Position numbers and translations under genes: made by a program. 64,000 nt of DNA from Rhyzopertha dominica (taxonomy: Eukaryota > Arthropoda > Insecta > Coleoptera > Bostrichidae). The first letter of the stretch is position 1; each line of letters starts with the position of its first letter. The notes below the pieces were generated by a model. It had not been told where the DNA came from. It saw nothing but the letters and a program-made list of their open reading frames with translations, and did no database searches. The stretch lies in NCBI GenBank assembly GCA_025024175.1, contig QCXZ01000119.1, forward strand, positions 1-64,000, written 5' to 3'. Positions 1-11,912 of this stretch are shown here, one piece after another.

Positions 1-1
1 A

Positions 2-1387
2 ATTCAATCAAAGGCAAATGATTTTATTAATAAACTTGAAAAATATCAACATTTAACGAAAGAACAAAGTAAAATGTATAAAATCTACAATTCCGTGAGT
101 CCAAGAATTTATGGAAACCCAAAAATTCATAAAACAAACATACCATTAAGGCCCATTGTTTCATGTATTCAGAGTCCAACGACACCTATATCAAAATTGT
201 TATGTGATATACTAACAACAGCATATGATTCTAACAATAATTATTACATAAAAGATACATTTGCATTTGTAGATTTTGTTAAAGATATAAACATCCCCCC
301 CGCTCATGAAATTGTATCGTTAGATGTAATTAACCTGTTTGGGAACATATCTAAAGATGTAGTTATTAGAATTCTTAATGAAAGATGGGATAGTATTGAT
401 CCTCATTTTAAGTGTCCTAAATTACCATGTAAAATTAAAAGAAAGCAAATGTTTTTCGAGATGCTAATTTTTACTTTAGATAATAACTATTTTAATTATA
501 ACGATAAATTTTATAAACAAACATTTGGATGTGCCATGGGATCGAAATTAAGTCCTATATTATCACAGTATGTGATGGACTATTTGTTAGACACGTGTAT
601 ACCAAAATTATCTTTTGATTTGGTTTTCATTAAGAAATTTGTTGATGACATAATTTTAGTATTGCCGCAAAATTCTATCGAAGAAATTTTAGATAAATTT
701 AATGATTTTGATCAACATATTAAATTTACAGCAGAGAGAGAGTCGGATGGAGGTGTGCCATTTCTCGATACAAAAGTTATACGGTGTAATAATAAAATTA
801 TTTTGAATTGGTATCAGAAACCTACGTCTTCGGGTAGGTACATAAATTTTCAGTCTGAGCATTCTACAAAAATAAAAATCAATTTTGTTAAGCAAATGAA
901 AAATAGAATAACTAAAATATCAAATCCTAAATTTCTTAAAAATAATTTATTAAATTTAAAATCATTACTTATTCAAAATGGATATCCACCTGGACTAATT
1001 AATAAACTACTTTATTCTACTACTCAAAATGAAATAAATAATAATAAAAATGTTCAGGCCTCTGAGATTGTTAAATTCGGATCATTACCTAACATTTCGG
1101 GATTAACAAAGAAATTAATAAGAACTTTCTATTCGTCAAATATAAAAATAGCTATAAAAAATTTTAAGAAAGGTTCAAGATTGTATACAAAATTAAAATC
1201 TAAAATTCCATTAAAATTTCAATCAGGGGTTGTTTATTGTTTAGAGTGTGGTACATGTGAGGGAAGATATATTGGCCAGACCTCACAATGGCTATATAGC
1301 AGATTAGCGTTACATAAAAGTGATATAACCCAAAAACGTTTAAGATGTGCTTTAGCAGAACATGCATTAAACAATAACCATACATAG
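2..1387 (+). CDS. Penelope-like element RT with start of GIY-YIG endonuclease (partial)
   Basis: Reverse transcriptase of a Penelope-like element (PLE-1), which copies its RNA using a 3' end at a nicked target. The frame is open from base 2, so the true start lies outside the window; the first Met is at 74. Counting from that Met: GNPKIHK (14-20), SLDVINLF (about 81-88), GCAMGSKLSPIL (about 152-163), catalytic FVDD (about 189-192), FLDTK (about 230), WYQKPTSSGRY (246-256), then a GIY-YIG domain beginning near 385 with YIGQTSQW and the AEHALNNNH segment. The stop falls inside the endonuclease, at HT-stop, where similarity to the other copies in this window ends, so the element is 3'-truncated and its tail is missing. 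No frameshift interrupts the 461 codons seen. RT identity is certain; activity is unlikely. Confidence 0.93.
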   Translation: MQSKANDFINKLEKYQHLTKEQSKMYKIYNSVSPRIYGNPKIHKTNIPLRPIVSCIQSPTTPISKLLCDILTTAYDSNNNYYIKDTFAFVDFVKDINIPPAHEIVSLDVINLFGNISKDVVIRILNERWDSIDPHFKCPKLPCKIKRKQMFFEMLIFTLDNNYFNYNDKFYKQTFGCAMGSKLSPILSQYVMDYLLDTCIPKLSFDLVFIKKFVDDIILVLPQNSIEEILDKFNDFDQHIKFTAERESDGGVPFLDTKVIRCNNKIILNWYQKPTSSGRYINFQSEHSTKIKINFVKQMKNRITKISNPKFLKNNLLNLKSLLIQNGYPPGLINKLLYSTTQNEINNNKNVQASEIVKFGSLPNISGLTKKLIRTFYSSNIKIAIKNFKKGSRLYTKLKSKIPLKFQSGVVYCLECGTCEGRYIGQTSQWLYSRLALHKSDITQKRLRCALAEHALNNNHT

Positions 1388-2667
1388 CAAATATATCTGC
1401 CAAATTTGAAAACTATCAAGATGCCGAGAAAGTTATTCAGAGAAAAAGCATTTAAAAAATAACTTTGACACCCGTATCTCCGTTTTAATTCAAAATAAAA
1501 AACTTTGCCTAAATATTTGCATGCTTATTAATAAAAAGTTTAGTTCTGTACTATATAAAAATTTTTCCATGTTTAATTTTTTATTGCACTTCAGAATAAC
1601 TATTTAAGTGTTATATGGATGCCCAATGAATTTAATACACAATTATATTATAAACAACTTGTTTTAATATCTATATAGGGCGTGGCATCCACAAGCAACT
1701 ATTAATGCAATATACGGGGTGTTTAAAAATTGATGGTTATAAATCTTGGTGAACAGTTCGATGCCAAATTATAACGAATAGTTTACGTAAACATTAGATT
1801 TAGATTCCAAACTCTAACAACCACACTGCTATCGTTTTAGTTTTCGGAGAAAAAATGTGCTGCTAATTTTTCAAAGCACAACGAATACAATTTTTGCAAC
1901 GGAATGTAAAAAACTGCTAAAACGACCGATTTTAGACAACATAGATGATTCATAAATTTATGTTAAAATTCAACAGGAAATCAGAAATGTAACAAAATTT
2001 TCGCACTACTTTCGATGCAACATAATTAGGATTACGTCTTTTAAACATAAACACTACTTCGCGAGAAAGTAATGTGTGCTAGAAATTTGGTTTTGCCAAA
2101 TCAAGTGTGCCTTGACAATTTAGTAACTCTGTTATAAAAATAAACTATATTTTCCGAAAAAAATGTTAAGATGCTATAAAGTGATGTTCACAAAAGCAAA
2201 ATTTGTAAAAATACAAAATTTCAAAGGCTTGCATCTACTTTGATCATATAACATATTCTTTATTCTTATATTATCTACATACAGTGTGTCTTAGAATCGA
2301 AGCAACGATAAGTATAAAACACATAAATATTTGAAATTCCGTTTTCTGAGGTTAAACAATGCTTCGTTAGAAAGTGCAGTTTTTACCAGAATTTTACTTT
2401 CGAAAAATCAGGTACGATAAAAAATACTTATAAAGAACATTTGTGGAGGTGTGTGCCCTGTGCCTACCTTGATACTATTCATACTTTTTTATCTTTTTCG
2501 TAAACATTTTTTTAACTTATTTTCTTTTTGAACTATTATTTTATTATCTCTAATGTGTCTAACAGTCATATATGAAAACAAAAAATATGTAAAATAACAG
2601 CTCAACAATGAATTTTTTAATAATCGAAATATTACATACTGACAAAGTAACAGACAGTTTATTGTCC
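1388..2667. other. AT-rich stretch, no gene recognised
   Basis: No recognised protein or RNA. Short frames near 2489-2898 are AT-driven and match no family. A CGGGGTGTTTAAAAA stretch near 1717 resembles the edge of a small DNA element but no partner end was found. Confidence 0.5.
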
Positions 2668-4222
2668 CGAACATTTTTTCTTAATATTAGTTGTCTGTAT
2701 CTCTATCAAAGAATGCATTTTATTTATGAAAAAATTAAGTTAATCTTAAATGTGTGGCTTACAAATGATTTTTCAAAATTAAAATACTTTTTAACCAAGC
2801 ACTTAATCGCAGAAGATAAAATTATAATTCCAAATTTTTTTCTTTTATACCTATCGTTGGGTTCATACGGGGACACGTATAAGTACTGTAAAAGTTAACA
2901 AATGCAACTGTATAATTTTAGTTAAGACCGGTATTTGATCATTTTTTACACTGGAAATATACATGGTGAACTGAATAAACTTCCTTATAATTACCTGCTT
3001 AAAAGCTGTCAACAAATGGGTATATATATCAATGTAGATGTAAGCAACTGAAATTCTGTACTTCAGCGAGGTTCCTATTGCTGAATATATTACTTCTTAA
3101 AATAGGAATGCACAATATATAAGTAAACCTCCAAACCTGAACCAGCGTCAGGTTGCAAGGAACATCAGCTGACAAAATGAGCTTTCATGACGATTCACGG
3201 CCAAGGTCAACTAGCAATATACAATTGGCTGGATACGTACGATCAATCCTGAGCCAAGAGTTACATGCGGTCAATGACTCCAACCCTGACCGTGAATATT
3301 CATGGTCAGTGTATATATGTAGGTTCAGAAACGCATTTGAAACAAAAGGACTGGCGTAAATATTCAGCATGTGTATAAATGCATGTAATTACAGCCATTT
3401 TAAGGAGGTCTGTTTAGTGAGGAGTTTGTCCACGCGTACATTATGGCACCAGTTGGCAGGTTGCGTCGCATGTAGACCCAAATATTAAATAATCTATTGA
3501 CGATTGGCGTAGATAAACGCAGCATCTTCTAAGAAAGTGTCGATTCTCGCTATTACAGTAAAGTTTTTAAAGATGAATCCAAAATCAATATTTTTTGTAT
3601 ACGTCAAGAATCTAAAAGTACTATTATAATTGTGAATAAATTTAAAGAATATAAACATTGCTTAATGAACATTGACTACCACTGCTTTTCAATTTTTATA
3701 CTTACATATAACTTAAAACTCTGGAAATTTGAAACAACTTTGACGATACCACTATTTTACAAAATATAAACCTTAAATATTCGGATATCAATTAAATAGT
3801 TAGAAAAATTATTTCTAAGTCACAACTTCAAAGTATTGGGTCTCTAAAACGAAGCCATATAGGATGTATTCATGTAAAGAATTCGACTTAGCATTAATTA
3901 TCTGTACTACTCTTCTACAAATATAATGTTTTCGTCTTATTTTTATTAGCTCTATATCCCTTCAGATTATGTCTGCAAATTTAGGACCATTCTAATATAA
4001 AACTGCTAAACAACAACACTATATAGACCGTAGTTTCAAAGAATTTCGAATATCGTACGACAATGATGTCTGCAAAGTTTTTAGGATTAGCTACTTTGAG
4101 TACTGAATAGATCTACGTAATTTTAAATAATATCTGGTATCAGCTTGTTGGCAAATGGCATTATGTTAGTCATAGAGAACTAACATTTTGATTTTTTTAT
4201 GGTGCCATCGTGTCGGCTTTAA
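2668..4222 (+). repeat. Long diverged direct repeat, copy 1
   Basis: This ~1.55-kb segment is repeated in the same orientation at 10352-11912. Blocks line up in order: AGTTGTCTGTATC (near 2685 and 10368), AGAAGATAAAA, GTAAAAGTTAACAAATGCAA, the block with GCTGGATACGTACG (3228 here; GACTGGATACGTACG in copy 2), AAGTTTTTAAAGATGAATCC, and AACAGCTTGTTGGCAAA-like sequence near the end. Substitutions and indels are scattered, so the duplication is old. No long frame survives in both copies, so a non-coding repeat or eroded element is likelier than a gene. Confidence 0.85.
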
Positions 4223-4401
4223 TATTTCCATGTGCCTCAAAATTGCAGTTTCAGTTCATCAAAAGATCACAATTTATTCTATTTAACCGATTTGACGATT
4301 GCCTCCCGTACTTACATTTCTTGTTAGGTAATCGTTTACATTTTAAAATTCAAGAACACTTTGTAACTGATCACCAGCAATTATTAATAATCTAGCTCAA
4401 T

Positions 4402-4552
4402 TAAATAGCTTGGAAACAAGATGATTGTTCCAATGTGCTTTGTTTCCGTTTTTATACCCTTTTCAAGTAGGTCGAAACTATCAGCAAAGCTATCTGTAAA
4501 GAAATGTGAAACAAAGCACATCGAACCAATCACCTCTTTTTCAAGCTATTTA
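4402..4552. repeat. Short foldback (MITE-like) element
   Basis: Two ~46-bp arms in inverted orientation (4402-4447 and 4506-4552) share AAATAGCTTG and TGTGCTTTGTTTC and are separated by ~58 bp. The length and structure fit a miniature inverted-repeat element. A related single arm lies at 29550-29590 (TTGGAAACAAGCTGATTG followed by GTGTGCTTTGTTTC). No clear target-site duplication was found. Confidence 0.6.
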
Positions 4553-5900
4553 TTCATTCAGATTATTTCACAGTGAGTGGCTTCGAAACTATCTATCTAT
4601 TCAGTAATCTACTCGAATTTGTTATTGAATTTGATACCCCTCATCTTAAGGTTTGCAGGGTCTTAAAGAATTATGTTAGGGTACGTTCAAATAGACTGTA
4701 GCGTCAGATTTAATTATAAGAAATGCTACTTGATGTTTAGAAATACTTATGTAAATATATTTATATCATCTCTCTTGTTACGTACATGTCTTTTCATCTA
4801 GGAACTCTTATCAACCTGTTTGGCCTACCAAATTTATTCATTGTTATTGCTTGTATTCAAAAATACGAAATAAATTGTTGCACCAGAAATAATGTAAGTA
4901 CATAAAATTTCTTTTGTAACGTCCATATGTAGTCGTCGTCTTCTGTTTCAGTATGTTAATTAATTTATTAAAAATGTAGCTCATCTCAATGTAACAAACA
5001 AGCTAAATTCAACATTTACAGTTAAATTAAAACTGCGATGTGTGACAGGGTTTGCACGCCATGACATTTATCCGAGTACCCCTAACGCACGAAGTGCTTG
5101 CGTTTGACTCGAAATTTATTTCCTATTCAAGATATCTCGAGAATTTCTTTAATAATATAAAATTCCACCCTTCCCGTATAACTTTGCCGCTGGAAGTTTT
5201 TCTGATTTTTATAAGCATAGTGTATCGATACCCCGAAATAACACTACCTACCACAATCTCATTTCGCTCCGTTTCAAGCGAACTTACTTGAAGCTTGTCA
5301 ATTGATTTGAATTTTCAAAAGGGGTGTCGGCTTTTCCGGAATTTGAGGAATACTCTGAAAAAAATTACCTTAAAAGCCCTACCAGTAAAGTAGTTATGAC
5401 ATTATACATTGTACGCGCGAGATTTTCGGATCCCGACGAGTTGGCCTTATGCTAGAACAAATGCGTTGTTGCCATTTGCTACGGTCGCGCCTTGCCGAGG
5501 TGGCAATGTTGCTCCACAGAGGCTCTGGGTCCGACTATTCACTCTCTACCAGGGCTAGGAAACTGGGTCGGCGTTTTCGGTCCAAACTTTATGGCGCCAG
5601 GTTTAAATTTTGGTGATTTTGTTCATATGGCGGTCGGTAGGTGTCGCTAGTACAACTGGTTTTCATTATGCAGTTACTGATATTATCGATAGAAATGACT
5701 GCTTTGACAACACAGTGACAGCAAAGAACTGACGCTTGACTGCATATTAACGGTTAGATGATTTGAATTCGTGCTTGTTTACTTCAGTATCAAGCTATCA
5801 ANGGTTTTTGGACAATTTTTAGTGTTAAGTTTCAATCTTAAGTGTTTAATTATAGTTATTGCAACAACCAGTGAATTAGAGGTGATATTTGGATTGTAAA
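4553..5900. other. Unassigned; possible promoter/5' UTR at 5440-5900
   Basis: Nothing recognised to ~5440. From 5440 to 5780 base composition turns GC-richer with several CpGs, then a possible transcript leader runs into the ATG at 5901. This placement suggests the promoter of the THAP-domain exons that follow, but no defined core-promoter element was identified. Confidence 0.25.
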
Positions 5901-6105
5901 ATGCCGATCTCTATTAGAGGTAAGCAAATCTGTGATTAATTAATCGTAACCTAAATGTGATTGATTTCAGTAGATTATGAGAAAATGAGTACACATTGCG
6001 GTGTTTGTTCAGTGCCAGGATGTCGAAACAAAAGCCTATATTTCGTTTCCTCAATCCAAAAAACAGTTAGACGGATATCTTCATTGGAGAACCATTGTGA
6101 ATAAT
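5901..6105 (+). pseudogene. THAP zinc-finger domain, broken two-exon fragment
   Basis: A possible short first exon (5901-5919, beginning Met-Pro-Ile-Ser-Ile-Arg) is followed by GTAAGC, an AT-rich intron of ~50 bp ending TTGATTTCAG at 5970, and a second exon with MSTHCGVCSVPGCRN. CSVPGC is the first cysteine pair of a THAP DNA-binding domain. The expected next block (ISFPQSKKQL...W) is present but in a different frame from about 6037, so one frameshift separates them. The second zinc ligand half (C-x2-H) is not seen before a stop. THAP domains occur in P-element-type transposases and in host factors derived from them; which this is cannot be told. A second, unrelated THAP exon lies at 61857-62124 on the other strand. 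Confidence 0.55.
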
Positions 6106-7961
6106 TGAATAAGTTCAAGTCGCTCTTCTTTATTTTCTGGTAATATGATTTGTAAGAAAGATAATATTGTTTCTATACAAGCTCATTAATAGAAGGAGAA
6201 AAAACGTCTATTGATTTGGAGTCAATCAGCCCGAGAAGACAAATACAGAGACGAGGCATTAGCGTCGATCTTTTGGAAGAGGGTGACTTGTTCCAGAGGG
6301 GACTCTCCAACAAAACGTGAGATGTTCTGTAACAACAGAAGTACTTTTATTTATGTTTTTCTTTTTGTTACAGGATCTAAATATCCCGCATTGCTTGGAA
6401 AGGTAGGACTAAAAGAAAGTAGAGGGTGTTTGGTCGCAAATGTAAGGATTGTTAGTTACCAGGTGAAGTCAGTGCAGTTTTATTTCGAAACTTTCTGAAA
6501 CAATAAATAAAAACCCAGCTTTCGTAAGATATCATACTTACGTGTATCTGATAATTGTATTTGGGAGTGAAGTCGAAAATCAAGATCCATTGCGACAGAA
6601 ATTCATGTAATACATGTTATATTAGCTGCCATGGACATGCCATACATACTTAATTTTTTTATTTGTAATTGTTTACATACATAACACGTAAATTAACACT
6701 ACTTTTATGCTTTGCCACTATAATTAAGTAGGTCCTCTAAAAAATAAAACATTTCATTTACTACCAACTAAATTTAGATAATCTGAAATAACAACCTTGT
6801 GCCTATGTGGTTATATTTCTAAGACAGCCTTCTATATCTTTGTAGAGAAATCTTTTTGACATTAATGCATTTTAATAATTAAATTAATTTGCTGCAATGA
6901 CATCTAGCTTGTTTGGTGCATAAACAGAAACTGAATGGTTTGAAATGTGTGCCGTTTGAGTATAAATTATTTTGATCTGCTTAGATCTTATCAGGTGGAC
7001 ACGTTGTTTATATCATCTCATCCTTGGTTATTTGTTTATTTACTTTGAAAATTTGTTTAAACTCATAACAGACACTTTTTAGAGTTTCTTTGACAAAGTA
7101 CGCAGGAGTAGTCAGAATGGCAGATTAATAATTTTTTTATCAGTCTTTGTATAAATAACGTCTTCTGAAAAAATATTTGTTTATTACTTTAATTAATGTT
7201 ATGGGTAATGCATTAAATTGTAAACTTTATAGAACATATACATTTGTGTGAAGCCTTATTTTTAAATTAGTTGCTGCTGCTAAGTCCGTCTTAAGCTGTA
7301 TGTTACTATTTTTTTTATATCCGTCTCATAATATTATATAACATGATGGTCACTGAAAATATTATGGCTAATATAAAGGAACCTTTTTAGTTTACGACAT
7401 TCCTTGTGGAAATTGTATACATTCATAAGTACATAGCAAAGTTCAAATCCATTTTAGATTTGTGTTTGACTTAAACTCAAACTGAGAAATTGAGCCTTAG
7501 TTATTATCAATAATTAATATGTTATGTTATGTAAGTGTTAAAAATCTTACCCACCGCTGCAAAATTATTGTTGTGTAATTGTAAATTACTTTGTGGAAAT
7601 GTGATGTACACATTTTGTATGTAGTGAGATTGTGCATTCTGTCTTAAAAATTCACGATACTTATTATATGATTTTAGAGTCATTCAGAAGTAATCTTATT
7701 AATTAATATTGTTGGTGTAAATTGTATGATATATAACCAAAGTGTTTTGCACAAACTTTAATATTATTCTGTATGTAAATAGACAGTATTGCTAATGTAG
7801 CAACAGGTGTAACAGTTTTTATTGCATATGAGTAGTTTTTCTTAGATTGTAGTGAATATTGGTTCTAAAACATGTCTATGGTTGTTATTATGTTGTTATT
7901 TTATTTGATAAATTATTTGTTATAGTACAATTTGTCTTTCATTCTCATACCCTGTACATAA
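6106..7961. other. AT-rich stretch, no gene recognised
   Basis: No continuation of the THAP protein and no other coding homology seen. A 95-codon frame at 6211-6498 has no recognisable family. The rest is low-complexity AT-rich sequence. Confidence 0.5.
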
Positions 7962-8047
7962 GTATGTTCTTTGTAAATATTCACAAACAGTAGTTTCTAA
8001 CATTAATCATATTAGAAACTATTGTTGTGAATATTTACAAAGAATAC
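7962..8047. repeat. Near-perfect ~36-bp hairpin
   Basis: Arms 7962-8000 and 8012-8047 are inverted copies (TTCTTTGTAAATATTCACAA against TTGTGAATATTTACAAAGAA) with only small indels, around an 11-nt loop. It would extrude as a cruciform or fold as a long RNA hairpin. It may be a tiny foldback element or the 3' hairpin of a lost unit. Confidence 0.8.
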
Positions 8048-8404
8048 GGAAAATAATATAATAAAAATCAAAGGATTTGGGGGGAGCATTCAAATCACGC
8101 GGGTTCGCAGTTAGTTCATATGGCGACCACGAGATGGCGCCACCAACTTTGAACGGATGAAGACAACGATAGATTCACTTCTATCTAACTTTTTCTATGC
8201 TCTCTACACGTTGCCTCAATCAGTCGGTTTATTGGCGCGGTAAATGCGGGAAAGGACATTAGAAATGACGTATGCGAGCGACTCGGGGCATCTCTGTCGC
8301 AACCGTCTAGATACCGTAAACTGAAAAAGTGATTATCCACTTAATAAATGTACGATATATTATTGTAAATAGAACTAGTCTCTGTCTTGTTCTATAAATC
8401 CTAG
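8048..8404. other. GC-richer unassigned island
   Basis: Roughly 8090-8330 is CpG-containing and resembles the 5440-5780 stretch in composition; both carry GTTCATATGGCG-like and ATGGCGCCA words. TTGGCGCGGTAAATGCGGG near 8232 resembles an E2F-type site. No coding sequence follows, because a PLE fragment begins at ~8405. Confidence 0.25.
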
Positions 8405-8897
8405 CGTGTTGACATTTTTATGTTCTTCACGTTGGCTATACTATATTTGGCACCTGTTTCAATATTATGTAGTGCTAGTGCAGATTTTTCTCCATTTCTA
8501 TTGTTTACGTGGTACATATGTTCTTTGCATCTAATATTTGGATTACGTTTTGTTTGGCAAATGTACTTCTTTGGGCAGTTACAGACTTTATTAATTTTAT
8601 TAAGGGTGTTGTTTAATAAGCTCCTTAATGAGTAGTTGTTCCCAAATGAAAGATTAATATTANATTAAGAAAATAAATTTTGAAATTTATGTTCTTTGAT
8701 GGATGGTATGTAAATTTTCTATGGAATATGGTTTCTTTTTCACGGCAAGGCTGCGTGTGTGATTGCAAATTTAATTTATATTTGTGTTTGTTTAATAACT
8801 TCGAGATCATTTCTTTTTTTGTATCCGTTTGAGTTGGCTGTAGATAATGGAACATTTAGTAATATATGTATCAAACTATTAAAGACGGACATTTTGT

Positions 8898-9990
8898 ACT
8901 TGCTTGAGGGCGAATCATTGTTCAATAGCGTGCCAGTACCTCAAGCTTTAGAATATTTGGAAGATTTTTTTGAACAAAATAAACTCGATAGAGTGGTCAT
9001 TGACTTAAACCTGAAGTTAACATAACTGTGCATCGAACAAAACGCATTTATATGTAATAAAAAAATTTGATAAACAAATATTTGGATTGGCAAGGGAAAA
9101 CCCCCTTTCACCTTTCTTAGCTAACCTTTTTTTAAACTACCATGAAAATAATCTCAAAAGTACAAATGAATTACCGATATTGTGGTATAGATATGTAAAC
9201 AATATTTTTGCCATAATAGACAATAACGTTAATATTGATAATTTTACACAGAAATTAAATTCATTATATCAATCAATAAATTTCACTTTTGAACTAGAAA
9301 ATGATTCCCAATTGCCTTGTCTAGATTTAAAAATTTCAAGAAAGGAGTAAAGAATCACGTTTAATACTTACAGAAAACCGACACATGCAGATAATTACAT
9401 CAAAAACAATTCTTGTACGCCAGTCAAGTACAAAATGTCCGTCTTTAATAGTTTGATACATAGATTACTTAATGATCCATTATCTACAGAAATGAATCAT
9501 ATATTTATAATTTAGCCAACTCAAACGGATACAAAAAGGAAATGATTACTAAGTTATTAAACAAACACAAATATAAATTAAATTTGCAATCTCACACCTA
9601 GCTTTGCCGTGAAAAAGAAGCCATATTCCATAGAAAATTTACACACCATCCTTCAATAGAACATAAATTTCAAACTTTATTTTCTAAATTTAATATTAAT
9701 CTTGCTTTTAGGAACAACTGCACATTAAGAAACTTGTTAGGCAATACCCTTGATAAAGATGACCCGTTAAACAAATCCGGAATTTATGAATTTAAATGAT
9801 GTAACTGCACAAAAAAGTACATTGGCCAAACAAAATGTAATTCAAATATTATATTCAAAGAATATAATATGTACCACGTAAACAATAGAAATGGAGAAAA
9901 ATCTCTGCACTAGCCCGACATAATATTGAAATAGGTCACAAATTTAATATAGCAAACGTGAAGAACATAAAAACGTCAACACACACCAAC
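8898..9990 (+). pseudogene. PLE reverse transcriptase/GIY-YIG pseudogene
   Basis: RT palm remnants appear in order: VPVPQALEYLE, a stop, then QIFGLARENPLSPFLANLF (9075-9130), WYRYVNNIFAII (9185-9217), and FELENDSQLPCLDLKI (about 9290-9340). The catalytic YVDD box reads YVNN, so both aspartates are asparagine. Further downstream, in shifted frames, come YRKPTHADNYI, KSGIYEFKCN and KKYIGQT, the last two belonging to the GIY-YIG endonuclease. Stops and frameshifts show it is dead. Confidence 0.85.
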
Positions 9991-10201
9991 TTCAACTCCT
10001 TAGAGGTCATTTACATGAAACGCAATTCTAACCATCTGTAAATACGGATCTCATACCTTTAAATAATCTAATTGTAGCAATAGTAAAGCCAAATTGTGAT
10101 TTAAGCCAATTCTTTTCCAACACCACGCAACTGTGTATCAATGTTTGCCATATGTCAAAATGTCTTTTAGTGTTTTAATTTAGTTATACTTGTAAAGCCA
10201 C

Positions 10202-10229
10202 CGAAGAAGGCCGCATGACGGTTGAAACG
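10202..10229 (+). ncRNA. Hammerhead-like PLE tail motif
   Basis: CGAAGAAGGCCG-loop-CGGTTGAAACG: the CTGANGA box is degraded (CCGAAGA), the stem GGCCG/CGGTT pairs with a wobble, and GAAA follows. Position just before the element's end matches the other PLE tails. Confidence 0.4.
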
Positions 10230-10351
10230 CTGGAATTTGACCCTGTCAAAAATAAAAATTGAAAGTAGGATAAAAACTAGTGTTTTATTATTATTAGCTC
10301 AAAAAGGTTTTTTTTAAATAATTTTGCATTAATACAGTTGTGTGTTCTGTA

Positions 10352-11912
10352 AGTAAGTCTTAATGTAAGTTGTCTGTATCAGAGAGTAATCTTAATGTGC
10401 GCCTTACGCCTGTTTTTCAATATGAAATCTCCGAGAAAATTTAATTTTTAACCAAAAAGGGCTTAATTCCAGAAGATAAAATACTAATTCCATATATTTT
10501 TTTTATATTTTGTACCTATCGTTTGGTCGATCCGGGGACGCACTGTAAAAGTTAACAAATGCAATTGTATAATTTTGGTTAAGACCAGTCTCATACCATT
10601 TTTTTATACTAGAGACATACACAGTGAACACGAACAAACTTCTCTGTCACTACTTAAAAGCTGTCAGCAATACAGTGAGTATCAATGTAGATGTATATAA
10701 GTCAATCTCCAACCTGATCCAACGTCATATTGCAAAGTACATCAGCTGATATGACGATTCACGGTCAAGGTCAACTAACAATATACAATTGACTGGATAC
10801 GTACGGTCAATCCTGAGCCAAGAGTTACGTGCGGTCAATGACTCCAACCCTGACACTGACCCTGATAATGTGGTCAATATATATGGGTTCAGGAACGCAT
10901 TCCAAAAAAGAGACTAACGTAAATATTCGATATGTTTAAAAATGCGTGTAATTATAACCATTTAAGAAGGTTCTCTTTAGTGTTTTTGTTGGATCCTAGC
11001 GAGATCTATAAATTGAGAACGCCCACTTTGTCACTGCTCGGTACAGCAGTTTCCGCGTACTAAGCACTTGTAAACGAATACTACCTTTCATTAAACGTAA
11101 AATTATCTAGCATTTACATAATCAACTGTATGTATAAAAATTAGAAAGCACTCTATGTTATGTCTCTGGGCGCCTGATATGATGTTTTAATCACTGAATA
11201 AGGTTTATCTTATAAGAAAATGTCGAGTTTTGCTAAAACGGTAAAGTTTTTAAAGATGAATCCAAAATCAATATCTTTTTGTATATCTGTACATCGAAAA
11301 TTTAAAGTGCTTCTATAATCGTGAATAAATTTAAAGTATATAAAACATTGCTTAATGAAAGTTTACTACCACTGCTTTCCAATTTTTATACCTACAGATA
11401 ACTGAAAATTCCGGAAATTTCAAATAACGGCTTGATGGACTGTAATAGTTAAGAAAAAATTTATTTATAGGTGACAACTTCAAAGTATTGGGTCTCGAAA
11501 ATGAAGTCATGTAGGATGCCCTCATGTAAATATTTTCGACTTAAAATTAATTATATGTATGTGCTTTCATTTTACAAATATTATATTTTCGTCTTATCTT
11601 GATTAGCTTTCCTTCAGATTATGTCTACAAATTTAGAGGCATAGTAAAAAATAAAAAGCTGTTATCTGGATAATTTAAAAGTTATAGTATATAAATAAGA
11701 ACACTAAAAAGAATGTATTCTCTAGGAATTTTAAATATCGTGCGACAATGGTGCCTGAAAAGTTTTTAGGATAAACTACTTGTTATACCGTACAGACCTA
11801 CGTATTTTTAAATAATATCGGGTAACAGCTTGTTGGCAAATTGCATTATGTTAGTGTGTGTTAGTGAACCAAATTTATATTTTCTATGGTATCGGCGTGT
11901 CTGTTTTAATCA
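10352..11912 (+). repeat. Long diverged direct repeat, copy 2
   Basis: Second copy of the unit at 2668-4222, same order and orientation, ~7.7 kb downstream. It differs by many substitutions and by a replaced block between ~10980 and ~11190. It starts right after the tail of the second PLE. No shared reading frame is evident. Confidence 0.85.

Larger units (their letters stand above)
8405..10262 (+). mobile_element. Second PLE family with inverted 5' arm
   Basis: The body (8898-10262, plus strand) contains RT and GIY-YIG remnants and a tail motif. The first ~490 bp (8405-8897) is an inverted copy of its own segment at roughly 9420-9985: for example CTACATAATATTGAAACAGG in the inverted arm against CGACATAATATTGAAATAGG in the body. 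Arm and body meet with essentially no spacer at ~8897. Inverted 5' fragments are a known property of PLE insertions. The family differs clearly from the others here: its RT reads SPFLANLF rather than SPILAQY. Confidence 0.8.

Noticed and set aside
5440..8330. One P-like transposon spanning the THAP exons
   Set aside because: Similar CpG-rich words at both sides are in direct, not inverted, orientation and no convincing TIR was found.
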